DNA of 64,000 nt from Mediterraneibacter gnavus ATCC 29149 (GTDB taxonomy: Bacteria; Bacillota; Clostridia; Lachnospirales; Lachnospiraceae). The position numbers and the translations under genes were made by a program. The notes under the pieces are model-generated. The model saw nothing but the letters and a program-made list of their open reading frames with translations. It did not search any database and was not told the DNA's origin. This document shows, one piece after another, positions 8,836-19,688 of the stretch (position 1 is its first letter; the number at the start of each line of letters is the position of its first letter). The DNA lies in the NCBI RefSeq assembly GCF_008121495.1, contig NZ_CP043051.1:682001-746000 (forward strand). The letters are read 5' to 3'.

Positions 8836-8868
8836 AGAAAAACCCCAGAAACCTTACGGTTTCCGGGG
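8836..8868 (-). terminator. Terminator of the str operon after tuf
   Basis: Arms 8843-8853 and 8858-8868 pair with one mismatch around a four-base loop. They are followed on the minus strand by five T, a CTG and more T. Confidence 0.88.
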
Positions 8869-8925
8869 TATCTTATATTTGAACATAATGTCATCTTGCG
8901 ATAACAAATCTATATTCAGATTGTA

Positions 8926-10119
8926 TTACTCGATGATTGTAGCAACCTTTCCAGATCCTACTGTACGTCCACCTTCACGGATAGCGAATCCAAGACCCTC
9001 TTCCATAGCTACTGGGTGAATCAGTTCAACTGTCATTGTTACGTGATCTCCAGGCATGCACATTTCTGTTCCTTCTGGAAGCTCGCAAACACCTGTTACG
9101 TCAGTTGTTCTGAAGTAGAACTGTGGTCTGTAGTTGTTGAAGAATGGTGTATGACGTCCACCTTCATCTTTTGTCAGAACGTAAACCTGAGCTGTGAATT
9201 TTTTGTGGCATGTTACGCTGCCTGGTTTGATGAGAACCTGTCCTCTTTCGATTTCTGTTCTCTGAACACCACGAAGCAGAGCTCCGATGTTGTCTCCAGC
9301 CTGTGCTTCGTCAAGAAGTTTACGGAACATTTCGATTCCTGTAACAACTGTTTTCTTAACGTCTTCGTGGATACCAACGATTTCAACTTCGTCAGATACG
9401 TGAAGAACACCACGCTCAACTCTACCTGTAGCAACTGTACCACGTCCTGTGATAGAGAATACGTCCTCTACTGGCATCAGGAATGGTTTGTCAGTGTCAC
9501 GCTGTGGGTCTGGAATCCACTCATCAACAGCGTCCATAAGTTCCATGATCTTATCTCCCCACTCTCCGTTTGGATCTTCAAGAGCTTTCAGAGCAGATCC
9601 CTGGATAACTGGAGTGTCATCTCCTGGGAATTCGTACTCGTTCAGGAGTTCACGGATTTCCATTTCTACTAATTCAAGAAGTTCTTCATCGTCTACCATG
9701 TCACATTTGTTCATGAATACTACGATGTAAGGTACACCTACCTGACGAGACAGAAGGATGTGCTCTTTTGTCTGAGCCATAACTCCGTCAGTAGCAGCTA
9801 CAACAAGGATAGCTCCGTCCATCTGAGCAGCACCTGTGATCATGTTCTTTACATAGTCAGCATGTCCTGGGCAGTCAACGTGTGCATAGTGACGTTTCTC
9901 TGTTTCGTACTCAACGTGAGCTGTAGAGATTGTGATTCCACGCTCTCTCTCTTCTGGAGCTTTGTCGATGTTTTCGAAATCAACTGCTGCGTTTCCTTCT
10001 ACTCTTACAGAAAGAGTTTTTGTAATAGCAGCTGTTAATGTTGTTTTACCATGGTCAACGTGACCGATAGTACCAATATTAGCATGTGGTTTTGTTCTTT
10101 CAAATTTAGCTTTAGCCAT
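8926..10119 (-). CDS. tuf: Translation elongation factor Tu
   Basis: GTPase that brings aminoacyl-tRNA to the ribosome, 397 residues. The start was placed at ATG 10117-10119 ([20 protein letters not shown]) because AAGGAGG lies 9 bases upstream. GTP-binding motifs are G1 GHVDHGKT (19-26), the DCPGHADY switch II region, and NKCD. The C-terminal domains are complete, ending with the family-typical [19 protein letters not shown]. Last gene of the str operon, with its own promoter in the 118-base gap after fusA and a terminator downstream. Only one copy is seen in this window. Confidence 0.99.
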   Translation of the reverse strand: MAKAKFERTKPHANIGTIGHVDHGKTTLTAAITKTLSVRVEGNAAVDFENIDKAPEERERGITISTAHVEYETEKRHYAHVDCPGHADYVKNMITGAAQMDGAILVVAATDGVMAQTKEHILLSRQVGVPYIVVFMNKCDMVDDEELLELVEMEIRELLNEYEFPGDDTPVIQGSALKALEDPNGEWGDKIMELMDAVDEWIPDPQRDTDKPFLMPVEDVFSITGRGTVATGRVERGVLHVSDEVEIVGIHEDVKKTVVTGIEMFRKLLDEAQAGDNIGALLRGVQRTEIERGQVLIKPGSVTCHKKFTAQVYVLTKDEGGRHTPFFNNYRPQFYFRTTDVTGVCELPEGTEMCMPGDHVTMTVELIHPVAMEEGLGFAIREGGRTVGSGKVATIIE

Positions 10120-10193
10120 TTTGAATATCCTCCTTAAATCTGTCGCCTGAAACGGCAATTTTATTGGTTTCGCTTTTAAATCGGCTAATTCTG

Positions 10194-10222
10194 ATTATAT
10201 TTCAAAATCAGCCGAATAGCAA
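10194..10222 (-). promoter_or_regulatory. Promoter in front of tuf
   Basis: Minus strand -35 TTGCTA (10217-10222) and -10 TATAAT (10194-10199) with a 17-base spacer, located between fusA and tuf. It would give tuf expression independent of the full str operon. Confidence 0.6.
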
Positions 10223-10237
10223 GCATTTTTGCGATTT

Positions 10238-12355
10238 TTACGCATTTTTATTGGATAATACTTTTTCCTGTACAGACTTCGGTACCTGCTCATAGCTGTC
10301 GAAGAACATAGAGTAGTTACCACGTCCCTGTGTTCTGGAACGAAGGTCTGTAGAATATCCAAACATTTCGGACAATGGAACGAATGCACGAACGATCTTA
10401 CCACCACCAAGGTCATCCATACCTTCAATACGTCCACGACGGGAGTTGATATCTCCAATGATATCTCCCATGTATTCCTCAGGCATTGTTACCTCTACCT
10501 TCATGATTGGCTCAAGAAGTACAGGAGAAGCCTGTTTCATAGCATCCTTGAATGCCAGAGATCCGGCAATGTGGAATGCCATTTCATTGGAATCGACTTC
10601 ATGGTAAGAACCATCGTATACATTTGCGTGTACACCGACAACCGGGAATCCTCCAAGGATACCAGATTTCATTGCCTCTTCGATACCTTCGCCAACTGCT
10701 GGGATGTATTCTTTCGGAATTGCACCACCGACAACAGTAGATTCAAATTTGTATACTTCCTCACCGTTGACATCCATTGGCTCGAATTTAACTTTACAGT
10801 GTCCGTACTGTCCACGTCCACCGGACTGTTTTGCATATTTGCTGTCGATATCCACTGCTTTTGTGATGGATTCTTTGTAAGCAACCTGTGGAGCACCTAC
10901 GTTTGCTTCTACTTTGAATTCACGCAGAAGTCTGTCTACGATGATCTCAAGGTGAAGCTCACCCATACCAGCAATGATTGTCTGACCAGTTTCCTGATCT
11001 GTATGCGCACGGAATGTTGGATCTTCTTCTGCAAGTTTTGCAAGAGATTCTCCAAGTTTACCCTGAGAAGCTTTTGTCTTAGGCTCGATAGCGAGCTCGA
11101 TAACCGGCTCTGGGAATTCCATGGACTCTAAGATAACCGGATGCTGCTCGTCACAGATTGTATCTCCAGTTGTAGAATATTTAAATCCGATTGCAGCTGC
11201 GATATCTCCTGAGTAAACTTTATCAAGTTCTTCACGCTTGTTGGCATGCATCTGAAGGATACGTCCAACACGCTCTTTTTTCTCTTTTGTTGCATTCAGA
11301 ACATAAGAACCTGAGTTCATTGTTCCTGAGTACACTCTGAAGTATGCCAGTTTTCCAACGAATGGGTCTGTCATAATCTTAAATACGAGAGCAGAGAATG
11401 GTTCGTCGTCTGAAGAATGTCTCTCTACTTCGTTTCCATCTTCATCCACACCTGTGATAGCCGGGATGTCTAATGGAGATGGCATGAATTCGATAACTGC
11501 ATCCAGAAGTTTCTGAACACCTTTATTTCTGTAAGCTGTACCACAGCAAACCGGAATCGCATCACATGTACATGTAGCTTTTCTCAGTGCCGCTTTCAGT
11601 TCCTCTACAGAAGGCTCTTCTCCTTCCAGATATGCCATCATCAGATCGTCATCTAATTCACAGATCTTTTCAACCAGCTCTGTATGATACAGTTCTGCAT
11701 CTTCCTGCATCTCTTCCGGGATATCAATGATAGAAATATCATCACCTTTATCATCGTTGTAGATATATGCTTTCATTTCAAAAAGGTCGATGATTCCTTT
11801 GAATTCATCTTCTTTTCCAATTGGAAGCTGAATGCAGATTGCATTTTTACCAAGTCTTGTCTTGATCTGTTCTACTGTTCCGTAGAAGTTTGCACCTAAG
11901 ATGTCCATCTTGTTGATGAATGCCATTCTTGGTACATTGTAAGTGTCTGCCTGACGCCATACGTTTTCAGACTGTGGCTCAACACCACCCTTTGCACAGA
12001 AAACGCCGACAGCGCCGTCCAGTACACGAAGGGAACGCTCAACTTCTACTGTAAAGTCAACGTGTCCCGGAGTATCAATGATGTTGATACGGTGCTCTAA
12101 AGCGCCCTCTTTTGGTTTGCAGTTTTCCTGCAGAGTCCAGTGGCAAGTTGTAGCAGCAGAAGTAATTGTAATACCTCTTTCCTGTTCCTGCTCCATCCAG
12201 TCCATGGTAGCATTACCTTCATGAGTATTACCAATCTTATGATTAACACCGGTATAGTAAAGAATACGCTCTGTTGTTGTAGTTTTACCTGCATCAATAT
12301 GAGCCATAATACCGATATTTCTGGTTCTCTCTAATGGATATTCTCTTCCAGCCAA
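10238..12355 (-). CDS. fusA: Translation elongation factor G
   Basis: Ribosomal translocase GTPase, 705 residues, the usual length for EF-G. G1 motif AHIDAGKTT at about 18-26, then ITSAATT, the DTPGHVDFT switch region and NKMD. Domains II-V run to the end ([39 protein letters not shown] is split across domain V). The start is a TTG at 12353-12355, not ATG; TAGGAGG lies 8 bases upstream and the reading begins with the conserved [16 protein letters not shown]. Third gene of the str operon, 99 bases after rpsG. Confidence 0.98.
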   Translation of the reverse strand: MAGREYPLERTRNIGIMAHIDAGKTTTTERILYYTGVNHKIGNTHEGNATMDWMEQEQERGITITSAATTCHWTLQENCKPKEGALEHRINIIDTPGHVDFTVEVERSLRVLDGAVGVFCAKGGVEPQSENVWRQADTYNVPRMAFINKMDILGANFYGTVEQIKTRLGKNAICIQLPIGKEDEFKGIIDLFEMKAYIYNDDKGDDISIIDIPEEMQEDAELYHTELVEKICELDDDLMMAYLEGEEPSVEELKAALRKATCTCDAIPVCCGTAYRNKGVQKLLDAVIEFMPSPLDIPAITGVDEDGNEVERHSSDDEPFSALVFKIMTDPFVGKLAYFRVYSGTMNSGSYVLNATKEKKERVGRILQMHANKREELDKVYSGDIAAAIGFKYSTTGDTICDEQHPVILESMEFPEPVIELAIEPKTKASQGKLGESLAKLAEEDPTFRAHTDQETGQTIIAGMGELHLEIIVDRLLREFKVEANVGAPQVAYKESITKAVDIDSKYAKQSGGRGQYGHCKVKFEPMDVNGEEVYKFESTVVGGAIPKEYIPAVGEGIEEAMKSGILGGFPVVGVHANVYDGSYHEVDSNEMAFHIAGSLAFKDAMKQASPVLLEPIMKVEVTMPEEYMGDIIGDINSRRGRIEGMDDLGGGKIVRAFVPLSEMFGYSTDLRSRTQGRGNYSMFFDSYEQVPKSVQEKVLSNKNA

Positions 12356-12454
12356 GGTTTTTTCCTCCTAATATATTGTAGTTCCCCGAAACAAAAAGTC
12401 CCGGAGAACATGCCATTTGCTTAAGCCGCCAATCTGCGGCTGCCGCTTTGGCTC

Positions 12455-13157
<703 letters not shown>

Positions 13158-13577
13158 TTATTTAGCGTCTTTTGGTCTCTTAGCGCCGTATTTAGAACGA
13201 GCCTGTCTTCTCTTAGCAACACCTGCTGTATCAAGTGTACCTCTGACGATGTGGTATCTTGTACCTGGCAGGTCCTTAACTCTTCCTCCACGGATCAGAA
13301 CAACGCTATGCTCCTGAAGGTTGTGTCCTTCTCCTGGGATGTAGCTTGTTACTTCGATTCCGTTAGAAAGACGAACTCTGGCGATTTTTCTCAGAGCTGA
13401 GTTAGGCTTCTTAGGTGTAGCTGTCTTAACTGCTGTACAAACACCTCTCTTCTGTGGTGCAGATACATCAGTTGCACGCTTCTGAAGGGAGTTCCATCCT
13501 TTCTGAAGTGCCGGTGCTGTAGATTTCTTTTCAGAAGTCTGACGTCCTTTTCTAACTAACTGGTTAAATGTTGGCAT
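13158..13577 (-). CDS. rpsL: 30S ribosomal protein S12
   Basis: Decoding-centre protein of the 30S subunit, 139 residues. It is longer than the E. coli form because of the Gram-positive insertion before VCTAVKT (around residues 27-42). The streptomycin-site motifs [11 protein letters not shown] and GGRVKDLPG are intact with their conserved lysines, so no known resistance change is visible. ATG start with GGAGGTG upstream. First gene of the str operon here, with its own promoter at 13700-13728 and a roughly 110-base leader containing small hairpins. Confidence 0.98.
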   Translation of the reverse strand: MPTFNQLVRKGRQTSEKKSTAPALQKGWNSLQKRATDVSAPQKRGVCTAVKTATPKKPNSALRKIARVRLSNGIEVTSYIPGEGHNLQEHSVVLIRGGRVKDLPGTRYHIVRGTLDTAGVAKRRQARSKYGAKRPKDAK

Positions 13578-13699
13578 TCTTTTTCACCTCCTATGATTTC
13601 ACTCGTTGTCTTCCGGCTTATGCCGAAAGGGCTGCAGATAATGGTTCATTATCTGATATTTGCGCACAAAAACAGAATTTCTCCTGTGCACGCTAAATT

Positions 13700-13728
13700 A
13701 GTGTATTACGTTTTTTCCCGAAAGTCAA
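13700..13728 (-). promoter_or_regulatory. Promoter of the str operon
   Basis: Minus strand -35 TTGACT (13723-13728), 17-base spacer, -10 TACACT (13700-13705), about 120 bases before the rpsL start. Confidence 0.8.
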
Positions 13729-13766
13729 GGGATTTTCTAAGATTTTCTGCAACTATTCTCTCTTTT

Positions 13767-14675
13767 TTATCCGAGGAGCCAGCACCATACCGGAAGTGTG
13801 AATAATGACAGGATGGTCGTGACAAAGATCATTCCTGTTGCATATCCCTCATTCCCATGATATTTGGCAGACAGCAGTGCAGTTGTCACCGGTGTCGGCA
13901 TCCCCGCAATAATAACCGTAATTCCCCGAAGTAATGCAGGAATCGGAAGCAGTGCGGTAAGCCCGAATAAAATTGCCGGGATCAGGATCAGTCGGACAAT
14001 GGTGTAAAGCACCATTGTTCCATCCAGTATTCCTTTCGGATTCATCTCTGCCAGCATCATGCCCACCAACATCATACTGAGGGGTGTATTACAGCTGCTG
14101 ATCCCTGAAATCGTATTTTCCACACTTACCGGGAAGGACATTCCTGCGATCATGACGAAAAGTCCCAGATAGATGGCCACAATACATGGATGTGTCAGCA
14201 CCTTTTTTACCAGACTTTCACTTTTTTCTTTCATAAAACAGGATGTTCCCACACTCCACATAACGATCCTCACCGGAAGCATAAACACGGAAGCATAAAA
14301 CAATCCGTTCGTTCCATAAATCCCTTCGATCACAGGATTTCCGAGAAAACCGCCATTTGAAACGATTGTTCCATATCGAAGCGGCTTTCTCTTATCCGGT
14401 TCAGCCTTTCTGTAAAAGATACAGCTCATTATTATAGAAAGAATACAATACCCTGTCGCAAGAAACAGAACCTGGGCAAAGCTTTTGAGCATGCTCCACT
14501 CCCATTCCATCTGAAAGGAATGGAAGATATTAAACGGCAGTGTAACATACAGACAGAAATTGACCATGTCTTTGCGTCCTGTCTCTCCAATGATATTCTT
14601 TTTTCTCACCAGAAATCCGACTGCAACCAACAGAAACATCATCAGCTGCATGTTCACCATATTCTGAAATGCCAT
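13767..14675 (-). CDS. AEC-family (auxin efflux carrier-like) transporter
   Basis: Polytopic membrane transporter of the AEC family, 302 residues, about ten hydrophobic helices arranged as two similar halves. Family features include GTIVSNGGFLGNPVIEGIYG near residue 105, with the broken-helix Asn-Gly-Pro pattern, and a matching second half ending GIPT-like IIAGMPTPVTTALLSAKYHGNEGYAT. Bacterial members move organic acids such as malate or other anions; the substrate here is unknown. It starts 2 bases after the proS stop codon and probably shares its T-box-controlled transcript. Its ATG has only a weak site (CTAAAAATGG context), suggesting coupling to proS. Confidence 0.85.
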   Translation of the reverse strand: MAFQNMVNMQLMMFLLVAVGFLVRKKNIIGETGRKDMVNFCLYVTLPFNIFHSFQMEWEWSMLKSFAQVLFLATGYCILSIIMSCIFYRKAEPDKRKPLRYGTIVSNGGFLGNPVIEGIYGTNGLFYASVFMLPVRIVMWSVGTSCFMKEKSESLVKKVLTHPCIVAIYLGLFVMIAGMSFPVSVENTISGISSCNTPLSMMLVGMMLAEMNPKGILDGTMVLYTIVRLILIPAILFGLTALLPIPALLRGITVIIAGMPTPVTTALLSAKYHGNEGYATGMIFVTTILSLFTLPVWCWLLG

Positions 14676-14677
14676 TT

Positions 14678-16120
14678 TTAGTACGCTTTACCCCAATATA
14701 CCATGTGCTTCGCCGGTTTTCCACAGCATACACACACATCTGAAATCTGTTCCTGTTCCTCTGGAATACATCTGGATGTCACTCCGCCTGTCTGAGCTTT
14801 GATTTCTTCTTCACAGGCATCATCTCCACACCACATTGCTTTGATAAATCCGATCTCTTCCTGTGCCACTTTCACCATCTCATCCATATTTGCTGCTGTG
14901 TGGATATGAGAATCAAGGAATGCTTTCGCTCTCTCAAACATATCTTTCTGAATTGTCTCCAGGATTTCGGACAGTTTTTCTGTCAGCTCATCCATTGCCA
15001 CTACAATTTTTTCTCTTGTGTCACGGCGAACGACAACAACCTGACCATTTTCAATATCTTTTGGTCCGATTTCGATACGTGTCGGGATTCCGACCATTTC
15101 CTGCTCGCTGAATTTCCATCCCGGGCTCTTTTCAGAATCATCGATGGAAGCTCTGTATCCTGCTGCCTTCAATGCTGCAAGCAGTTCATTAGCTTTATCA
15201 AGCACACCTTCTTTGTGCTGTGCGATCGGGATCACTCTTGTCTGAACCGGTGCAATGTGCGGAGGAAGTACCAGACCACTGTCATCTCCATGCACCATGA
15301 TGATAGCTCCGATGATACGTGTGGACAGTCCCCAGGATGTCTCATATACGCTGTGCAGTTTGTTTTCTTTATCAGAATAGCTGATTCCGTACGCATCCGC
15401 AAACGCATTTCCGAAGAAATGACTGGTTCCTGACTGGAGTGCTTTTCCGTCATGCATCAGCGCTTCAATTGTATACGTATCCTGTGCTCCTGCAAATTTC
15501 TCACTTGGTGTCTTTCTTCCTGTCACAAGCGGAATTGCCAGATCGTCTTCTACGAAACTCTTGTATACATCACGCATCAGAAGTGTTCTTTCTTCTGCTT
15601 CTTCATATGTTGCGTGGATCGTATGACCTTCCTGCCATAAAAATTCTCTGGAACGAAGGAACGGTCTTGTTGTCTTTTCCCATCTCAGCACAGAGCACCA
15701 CTGATTCCAAACTTTTGGAAGATCTCTGTAAGACTGTACTGTTTTGCTCCACAGATCGCAGAATAAAGTCTCAGATGTCGGACGGATACAGAATCTCTCC
15801 TGCAGTTCTTCCATTCCTCCATGTGTTACCCACGCTACTTCCGGTGCAAATCCTTCGATATGATCTTTTTCTTTCTGAAGCAGATTTTCCGGAATCAATA
15901 CCGGAAGATACACGTTTTCTACACCTGTCTCTTTAAAACGTTTGTCCAGATTTGCCTGAATATTCTCCCAGATCGCATATCCGTTCGGAAGATAATTCAA
16001 ACATCCTTTTACTCCTGAATAATCACACAATTTTGCTTCGCGCACCACATCTGTGTACCACTGTGCAAAATCTACTTCTCTGGCCGTAATGGATTCTACC
16101 AGTTTTTTTTCTTTTGCCAT
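14678..16120 (-). CDS. proS: Prolyl-tRNA synthetase, archaeal/eukaryotic type
   Basis: Class II synthetase charging tRNA-Pro, 480 residues. It is the type without the bacterial editing insertion: class II motif 2 [22 protein letters not shown] and motif 3 [23 protein letters not shown] are present, and the C-terminal zinc-type extension ([30 protein letters not shown]) ends in tyrosine as usual for this class. The start was set at ATG 16118-16120 with GAGGAG just before; the longer frame reads into the T-box leader. It is transcribed from the promoter at 16439-16467 through a T-box leader, so it responds to uncharged tRNA-Pro. The AEC transporter gene follows directly. Confidence 0.97.
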   Translation of the reverse strand: MAKEKKLVESITAREVDFAQWYTDVVREAKLCDYSGVKGCLNYLPNGYAIWENIQANLDKRFKETGVENVYLPVLIPENLLQKEKDHIEGFAPEVAWVTHGGMEELQERFCIRPTSETLFCDLWSKTVQSYRDLPKVWNQWCSVLRWEKTTRPFLRSREFLWQEGHTIHATYEEAEERTLLMRDVYKSFVEDDLAIPLVTGRKTPSEKFAGAQDTYTIEALMHDGKALQSGTSHFFGNAFADAYGISYSDKENKLHSVYETSWGLSTRIIGAIIMVHGDDSGLVLPPHIAPVQTRVIPIAQHKEGVLDKANELLAALKAAGYRASIDDSEKSPGWKFSEQEMVGIPTRIEIGPKDIENGQVVVVRRDTREKIVVAMDELTEKLSEILETIQKDMFERAKAFLDSHIHTAANMDEMVKVAQEEIGFIKAMWCGDDACEEEIKAQTGGVTSRCIPEEQEQISDVCVCCGKPAKHMVYWGKAY

Positions 16121-16190
16121 AATGTTCTCCTCTTCTTTCTTCTCTGTTTTTGTTTCTTCTGGGAAGTATCCTGCCCTGTATTTTTTCGTA

Positions 16191-16432
16191 AAAAAGCCGA
16201 GCCTTCCTTCCCGATAAGGGACCGAAAGACTCGGCGGTACCACCCTGATTAACCACAGTATCTCTGTGATTCTCTCTTACACCGTTAACGCCGGTTCTAC
16301 GCCGCATTTTCATACGAAAGCTCCCAGGCCGGTTCTATACCCTTTCCGCAGAAGCCTCTCACCTGACTGCTTCTTCTCTGTGCCGTTCTCTGATATATAC
16401 TAATCCTGTTCTTCACCCATCTAACATATTCA
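16191..16432 (-). promoter_or_regulatory. T-box riboswitch leader of proS
   Basis: The 14-base T-box core is visible on the minus strand as GGGTGGTACCGCCGAG (GGGTGGTACC at 16236-16245). Just after it comes a terminator hairpin whose arms carry CCGAG and CTCGG, followed by six T (16191-16237). The AGTA-type stem I motif lies near 16400. A candidate proline specifier CCG occurs in GAACCGG at 16291-16297, before the conserved GCGTTAAC-like segment; this assignment is tentative. Uncharged tRNA-Pro should stabilise the antiterminator and let proS be transcribed. Confidence 0.93.
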
Positions 16433-16438
16433 TCGTGA

Positions 16439-16467
16439 ATTCTAACTGAATTTCTCACGATTGTCAA
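16439..16467 (-). promoter_or_regulatory. Promoter of proS
   Basis: Minus strand -35 TTGACA (16462-16467), 17-base spacer, -10 TAGAAT (16439-16444). It lies directly after the telA stop codon and gives a leader of about 310 bases. Confidence 0.85.
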
Positions 16468-16471
16468 GCAA

Positions 16472-17605
16472 TCAGCGCACCTGCAGCAATTTCTGTTTCA
16501 ATTCATTTTCCAGACGCTGCATCTCTGCCTCTGCTTCCTGACGTTTTTGCCTTCCTTCCTGCTGAATCTGCATCACTTCATCCAACGTAGAGATTAAGGA
16601 TTCATTTGTCGCTTTTAGTGTTTCCATATCCACGATTCCACGCTCAGATTCTCTTGCAGTTTCCAGCGTCGCCATCTTCAATGTATCCGCATTCTTTTTC
16701 AGCAGTTCGTTTGTCATATCCGTCACTTCCCTCTGAGCTGCTGCCGCCTGTGCAGAATGCGCCACACCGAGCGCCAGTACCATCTGGCTCTTCCACAGCG
16801 GAATTGTATTCACGATCGTGGACTGGATCTTTTCCACCATCACGGTATCATTGTTCTGTACCAGTCGGATCTGCGGTGCTGTCTGGATGGAGATCATTCT
16901 CGTCAGTTCCAGATCATGAACCTTCTTTTCAAATCTTCCGCACATCGCCTCCAGATCTCTGGCCGCCTGTGCATCCTCTGCAAGTCCGCTGGCCTGCGCT
17001 TTCGTCAGGAGTTCCTTCAACTGTCCCTCCTGCACTTCTTCCAGCTTTTTCTTTCCTGCCAGAATATACATCGTCAGCTCTTTAAAATATGTCAGGTTCA
17101 ATTCATACATCTTATCCAGAATCGCAACATCTTTCATCAGCTGTACCTGATGTCCCTCCAGAGCCTGGCAGATCTGGTTGATATTCGTCTCCGCCTTGGC
17201 ATATTTTGTTTTCAGTGCCTGAATCTTATTTGCCTGCTTTTTGAAGATTCCGAAAAATCCTTTTTCTTCTTCCTCGTCAAAATTTTTCAGCTCCTTCACA
17301 ACATTCCCGAGAAGTTCTCCCACTTCCCCCAAGTCCTTCGTCTTTACATTTTCCAGTGCAGTCTCTGAAAAATCCGCCATCTTGCTCTGAGTTCCCGCAC
17401 CATACTGCAGGATCATGGCAGAATTGGTCAAATCGATCTGATTTGCAAACTGATCTGCCATCTTTCTCTCTTCTTCTGACAGAACATTTTCATCCATCAG
17501 AGGCTCTTCTTTTTTCACTTCCGGCTGTGCTTTTTCTTCCTCCGCAAATGGATTCAGTGTCAGTGTCGGTGCTGTCTGAAAATCTTTCAATTCTTCGCTC
17601 ATCAT
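16472..17605 (-). CDS. TelA-family toxic anion resistance protein
   Basis: Cytoplasmic, largely coiled-coil protein of the TelA (toxic anion resistance) family, 377 residues. Residues 1-45 are low-complexity and acidic; the rest is helical with heptad-like patterns and the family segment LTRMISIQTAPQIRLVQNNDTVMVEKIQSTIVNTIPLWKSQM, which I give here only in outline (about residues 235-275). Family members are linked to tellurite and cell-envelope stress, but the molecular role is unclear. It overlaps the upstream xpaC-like gene by 4 bases (ATGA), the classical XpaC-TelA pair. No terminator of its own; the proS promoter begins right after it. Confidence 0.9.
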   Translation of the reverse strand: MMSEELKDFQTAPTLTLNPFAEEEKAQPEVKKEEPLMDENVLSEEERKMADQFANQIDLTNSAMILQYGAGTQSKMADFSETALENVKTKDLGEVGELLGNVVKELKNFDEEEEKGFFGIFKKQANKIQALKTKYAKAETNINQICQALEGHQVQLMKDVAILDKMYELNLTYFKELTMYILAGKKKLEEVQEGQLKELLTKAQASGLAEDAQAARDLEAMCGRFEKKVHDLELTRMISIQTAPQIRLVQNNDTVMVEKIQSTIVNTIPLWKSQMVLALGVAHSAQAAAAQREVTDMTNELLKKNADTLKMATLETARESERGIVDMETLKATNESLISTLDEVMQIQQEGRQKRQEAEAEMQRLENELKQKLLQVR

Positions 17606-18828
17606 TTTCCTCCTGTTGAAAAGTCATTTTTCGTAAGTCCTTCCTGCGCCAGCATTGTCTTCAGCACAGAAATATCAGAGGACACATCCCACGCTGTCTC
17701 CTGAAACAGATCATCCAGAAGCTTTTCAAATGCGATATTCAATGTATCCAGTGTATCCTCAATCTCCTTTTTCGAAGAAAGAATATTCTCCCCCTGCACA
17801 GGCTGTGCATCCAGCTCCTCATATGCCTCTAAAAGCTTGACTGCCGTCGGAAGATAATATTCCATCAGCCTGCGAATATCGGTCACCACTTCCGGGTTCT
17901 GTTCTACCCGCGCAAAGATCCGTTTTGTCAAAAGCTCCATTCGGGACATCTTTTCTGATACCACTTCTCCCGGAATTGCATCATTACATTCCCGGATTTT
18001 GCGGATATATGCATTTCCCGCTTCAATCACTTCCTGTACTTTCGGATCCAGACCTGCTCTTCTGTCAGCGTCTGCTTTTTGTCTCTCTTTTGACTCCTGC
18101 TCTCTGGCTTTCTGTTGCCTTGCCTGTGCCATCAGTTCCTGATACTGCTCAAATGCTTCCCTGCTGGTCATCAGACACGCTTTCTGCTCATCCAGATGCC
18201 CCTGAAGAAACCATCCTTTTCTGATCATAGTTTCCAGATCTTTTACTACAAATTTTTCTTTTTTCTGTACCCTCAGCGCCAGATCTTTCACATTTCCATA
18301 TTCTCTGCCCTGTAGCTCTTCTATATAAATCTGAAACCGCTTCACCCTGCTTAAAAGTTTTGTCCCGGTGATTCCAAGCGCGGTAAATACTGCCAGAAGG
18401 ATCACCTGTATACTAAGTGCGACGGATACGCCGACTCCCGCTCCAAGCAGCATCCCGGTCACACCTGTGATCAGTCCGCCGATCAAAAGACATCCTGCAA
18501 TCGTATAACCTGTGATCGTCATCGTCAGTCCTGCTGCTTTTTTCGCTCTCGTCCCGGCATACAATGTGGGGCGTTTTAACTGATTCAAATCCAGATTCTG
18601 CCAGGCACCCTTTGTCCTGTCCTTTTGCCTCCCGGTACCATAGTCCGCTTTCTGATACTGATATCCTCCGCGGGGGTTTCTCATCCCGTCTGTAAATTCA
18701 TGAAAGGCACTGTTTACTGTATCTGTAATGGTCTGATTCAATCTCCGAAAATCTCTGGAGTCCACTGCATCCTGCACGGTCCGTCTGATATCCTCACCGA
18801 ACTGTTCCCACTCCCAATTTGTCCTCAT
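17602..18828 (-). CDS. XpaC-like protein (5-bromo-4-chloroindolyl phosphate hydrolysis family)
   Basis: Membrane-associated protein of the XpaC family, 408 residues. Residues 1-95 are soluble and Gly/Arg/Gln-rich. Two hydrophobic helices follow at about 97-150 (TMTITGYTIAGCLLIGGLIT, then a Gly-Val-rich helix). The long charged C-terminal part is helical (KAREQESKERQKADADRRAG). Despite the family name, real hydrolase activity is not established. It forms an operon with telA (4-base overlap) under the promoter at 18905-18933. Partner gene, order and overlap match the known pairing in Firmicutes. Confidence 0.85.
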   Translation of the reverse strand: MRTNWEWEQFGEDIRRTVQDAVDSRDFRRLNQTITDTVNSAFHEFTDGMRNPRGGYQYQKADYGTGRQKDRTKGAWQNLDLNQLKRPTLYAGTRAKKAAGLTMTITGYTIAGCLLIGGLITGVTGMLLGAGVGVSVALSIQVILLAVFTALGITGTKLLSRVKRFQIYIEELQGREYGNVKDLALRVQKKEKFVVKDLETMIRKGWFLQGHLDEQKACLMTSREAFEQYQELMAQARQQKAREQESKERQKADADRRAGLDPKVQEVIEAGNAYIRKIRECNDAIPGEVVSEKMSRMELLTKRIFARVEQNPEVVTDIRRLMEYYLPTAVKLLEAYEELDAQPVQGENILSSKKEIEDTLDTLNIAFEKLLDDLFQETAWDVSSDISVLKTMLAQEGLTKNDFSTGGK

Positions 18829-18904
18829 ATCTTCAACCTCCTGCCGCCAGTCAATTCCTAAAGTATCCTGTCTCTGATTTCCAGCAGATCACTCTATGTA
18901 AATT

Positions 18905-18933
18905 AGTTTAGAGATGTTTTCTGTAAAAGTCAA
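18905..18933 (-). promoter_or_regulatory. Promoter of the xpaC-telA operon
   Basis: Minus strand -35 TTGACT (18928-18933), 17-base spacer, -10 TAAACT (18905-18910). It is divergent from, and only a few bases away from, the promoter of the pseudouridine synthase gene. Confidence 0.75.
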
Positions 18934-18940
18934 GAATCCC

Positions 18941-18969
18941 TTGACCACTCTTTTGTTTTATATGATAAT
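18941..18969 (+). promoter_or_regulatory. Promoter of the RluA-type gene
   Basis: Plus strand -35 TTGACC (18941-18946), 17-base spacer, -10 GATAAT (18964-18969), 33 bases before the start codon. Back-to-back with the xpaC-telA promoter. Confidence 0.65.
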
Positions 18970-19001
18970 TGTAGCAGATTTCACAAGAGGAGCGTATCAA
19001 A

Positions 19002-19688
19002 ATGAAGCCACATATTTTATATGAAGACCAGGACATCATCGTATGTCTGAAACCTGCCGGTATCCCGACTCAGACAAGCCGCCCCGGGCTTCCGGATATG
19101 GTCAGCATTTTAAAAAATCATATCTATCAGAACAGCGCACACAAAAAACAACCTTACCTTGCAGTAATCCATCGGCTGGATCAGCCGGTAGAAGGGCTGC
19201 TTGTATTTGCCAAAACACCTGCCGCTGCCAAAGAGCTGAACCGTCAGCTCCAGAGTTTTGGCTTCGGCAAATATTATCAGGCGGTTCTTCTCGGATGCCC
19301 ACAGACTGCTGACGGAATTTTAGAAGATTATCTTGTCAAAGACGGGCGCACGAACACTTCCAGAATCTGTACAGAAGAGACGCCGGGCGCCAAAGTTGCA
19401 CGCCTTTCCTACCATATTGCAAAAACAACAGCGGAATTTTCACTGGCAGAGATTCATCTGGATACCGGACGTCATCACCAGATCCGGGTACAAATGGCTC
19501 ACCTTGGCTGTCCCATCGCAGGAGACCGAAAATATGATCCGAACCAGACTTCTTTTTCCCAACTGCAGCTCTTTGCCTGCCGTCTGGAATTCGCACATCC
19601 AAAAACAAAAAAGCACATGGAATTTACCCATGCGCCTGTTTTGCGTGTTTTTGCCGACGAAACACCAGCAGATCATCCTGTCGGATAA
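19002..19688 (+). CDS. RluA-family RNA pseudouridine synthase
   Basis: Converts uridine to pseudouridine in rRNA or tRNA, 228 residues, without an N-terminal S4 domain. The catalytic motif is HRLDQPVEGLLVFAKT (about residues 50-65), with the nucleophilic Asp in HRLD. A second conserved motif, DTGRHHQIRVQMAHLGCPIAGDRKY, lies near 156-180. ATG start with AGAGGAG 9 bases upstream and its own promoter. The last 65 bases overlap the 3' end of the convergent antiporter gene. The target uridine cannot be told from this sequence. Confidence 0.93.
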   Translation: MKPHILYEDQDIIVCLKPAGIPTQTSRPGLPDMVSILKNHIYQNSAHKKQPYLAVIHRLDQPVEGLLVFAKTPAAAKELNRQLQSFGFGKYYQAVLLGCPQTADGILEDYLVKDGRTNTSRICTEETPGAKVARLSYHIAKTTAEFSLAEIHLDTGRHHQIRVQMAHLGCPIAGDRKYDPNQTSFSQLQLFACRLEFAHPKTKKHMEFTHAPVLRVFADETPADHPVG

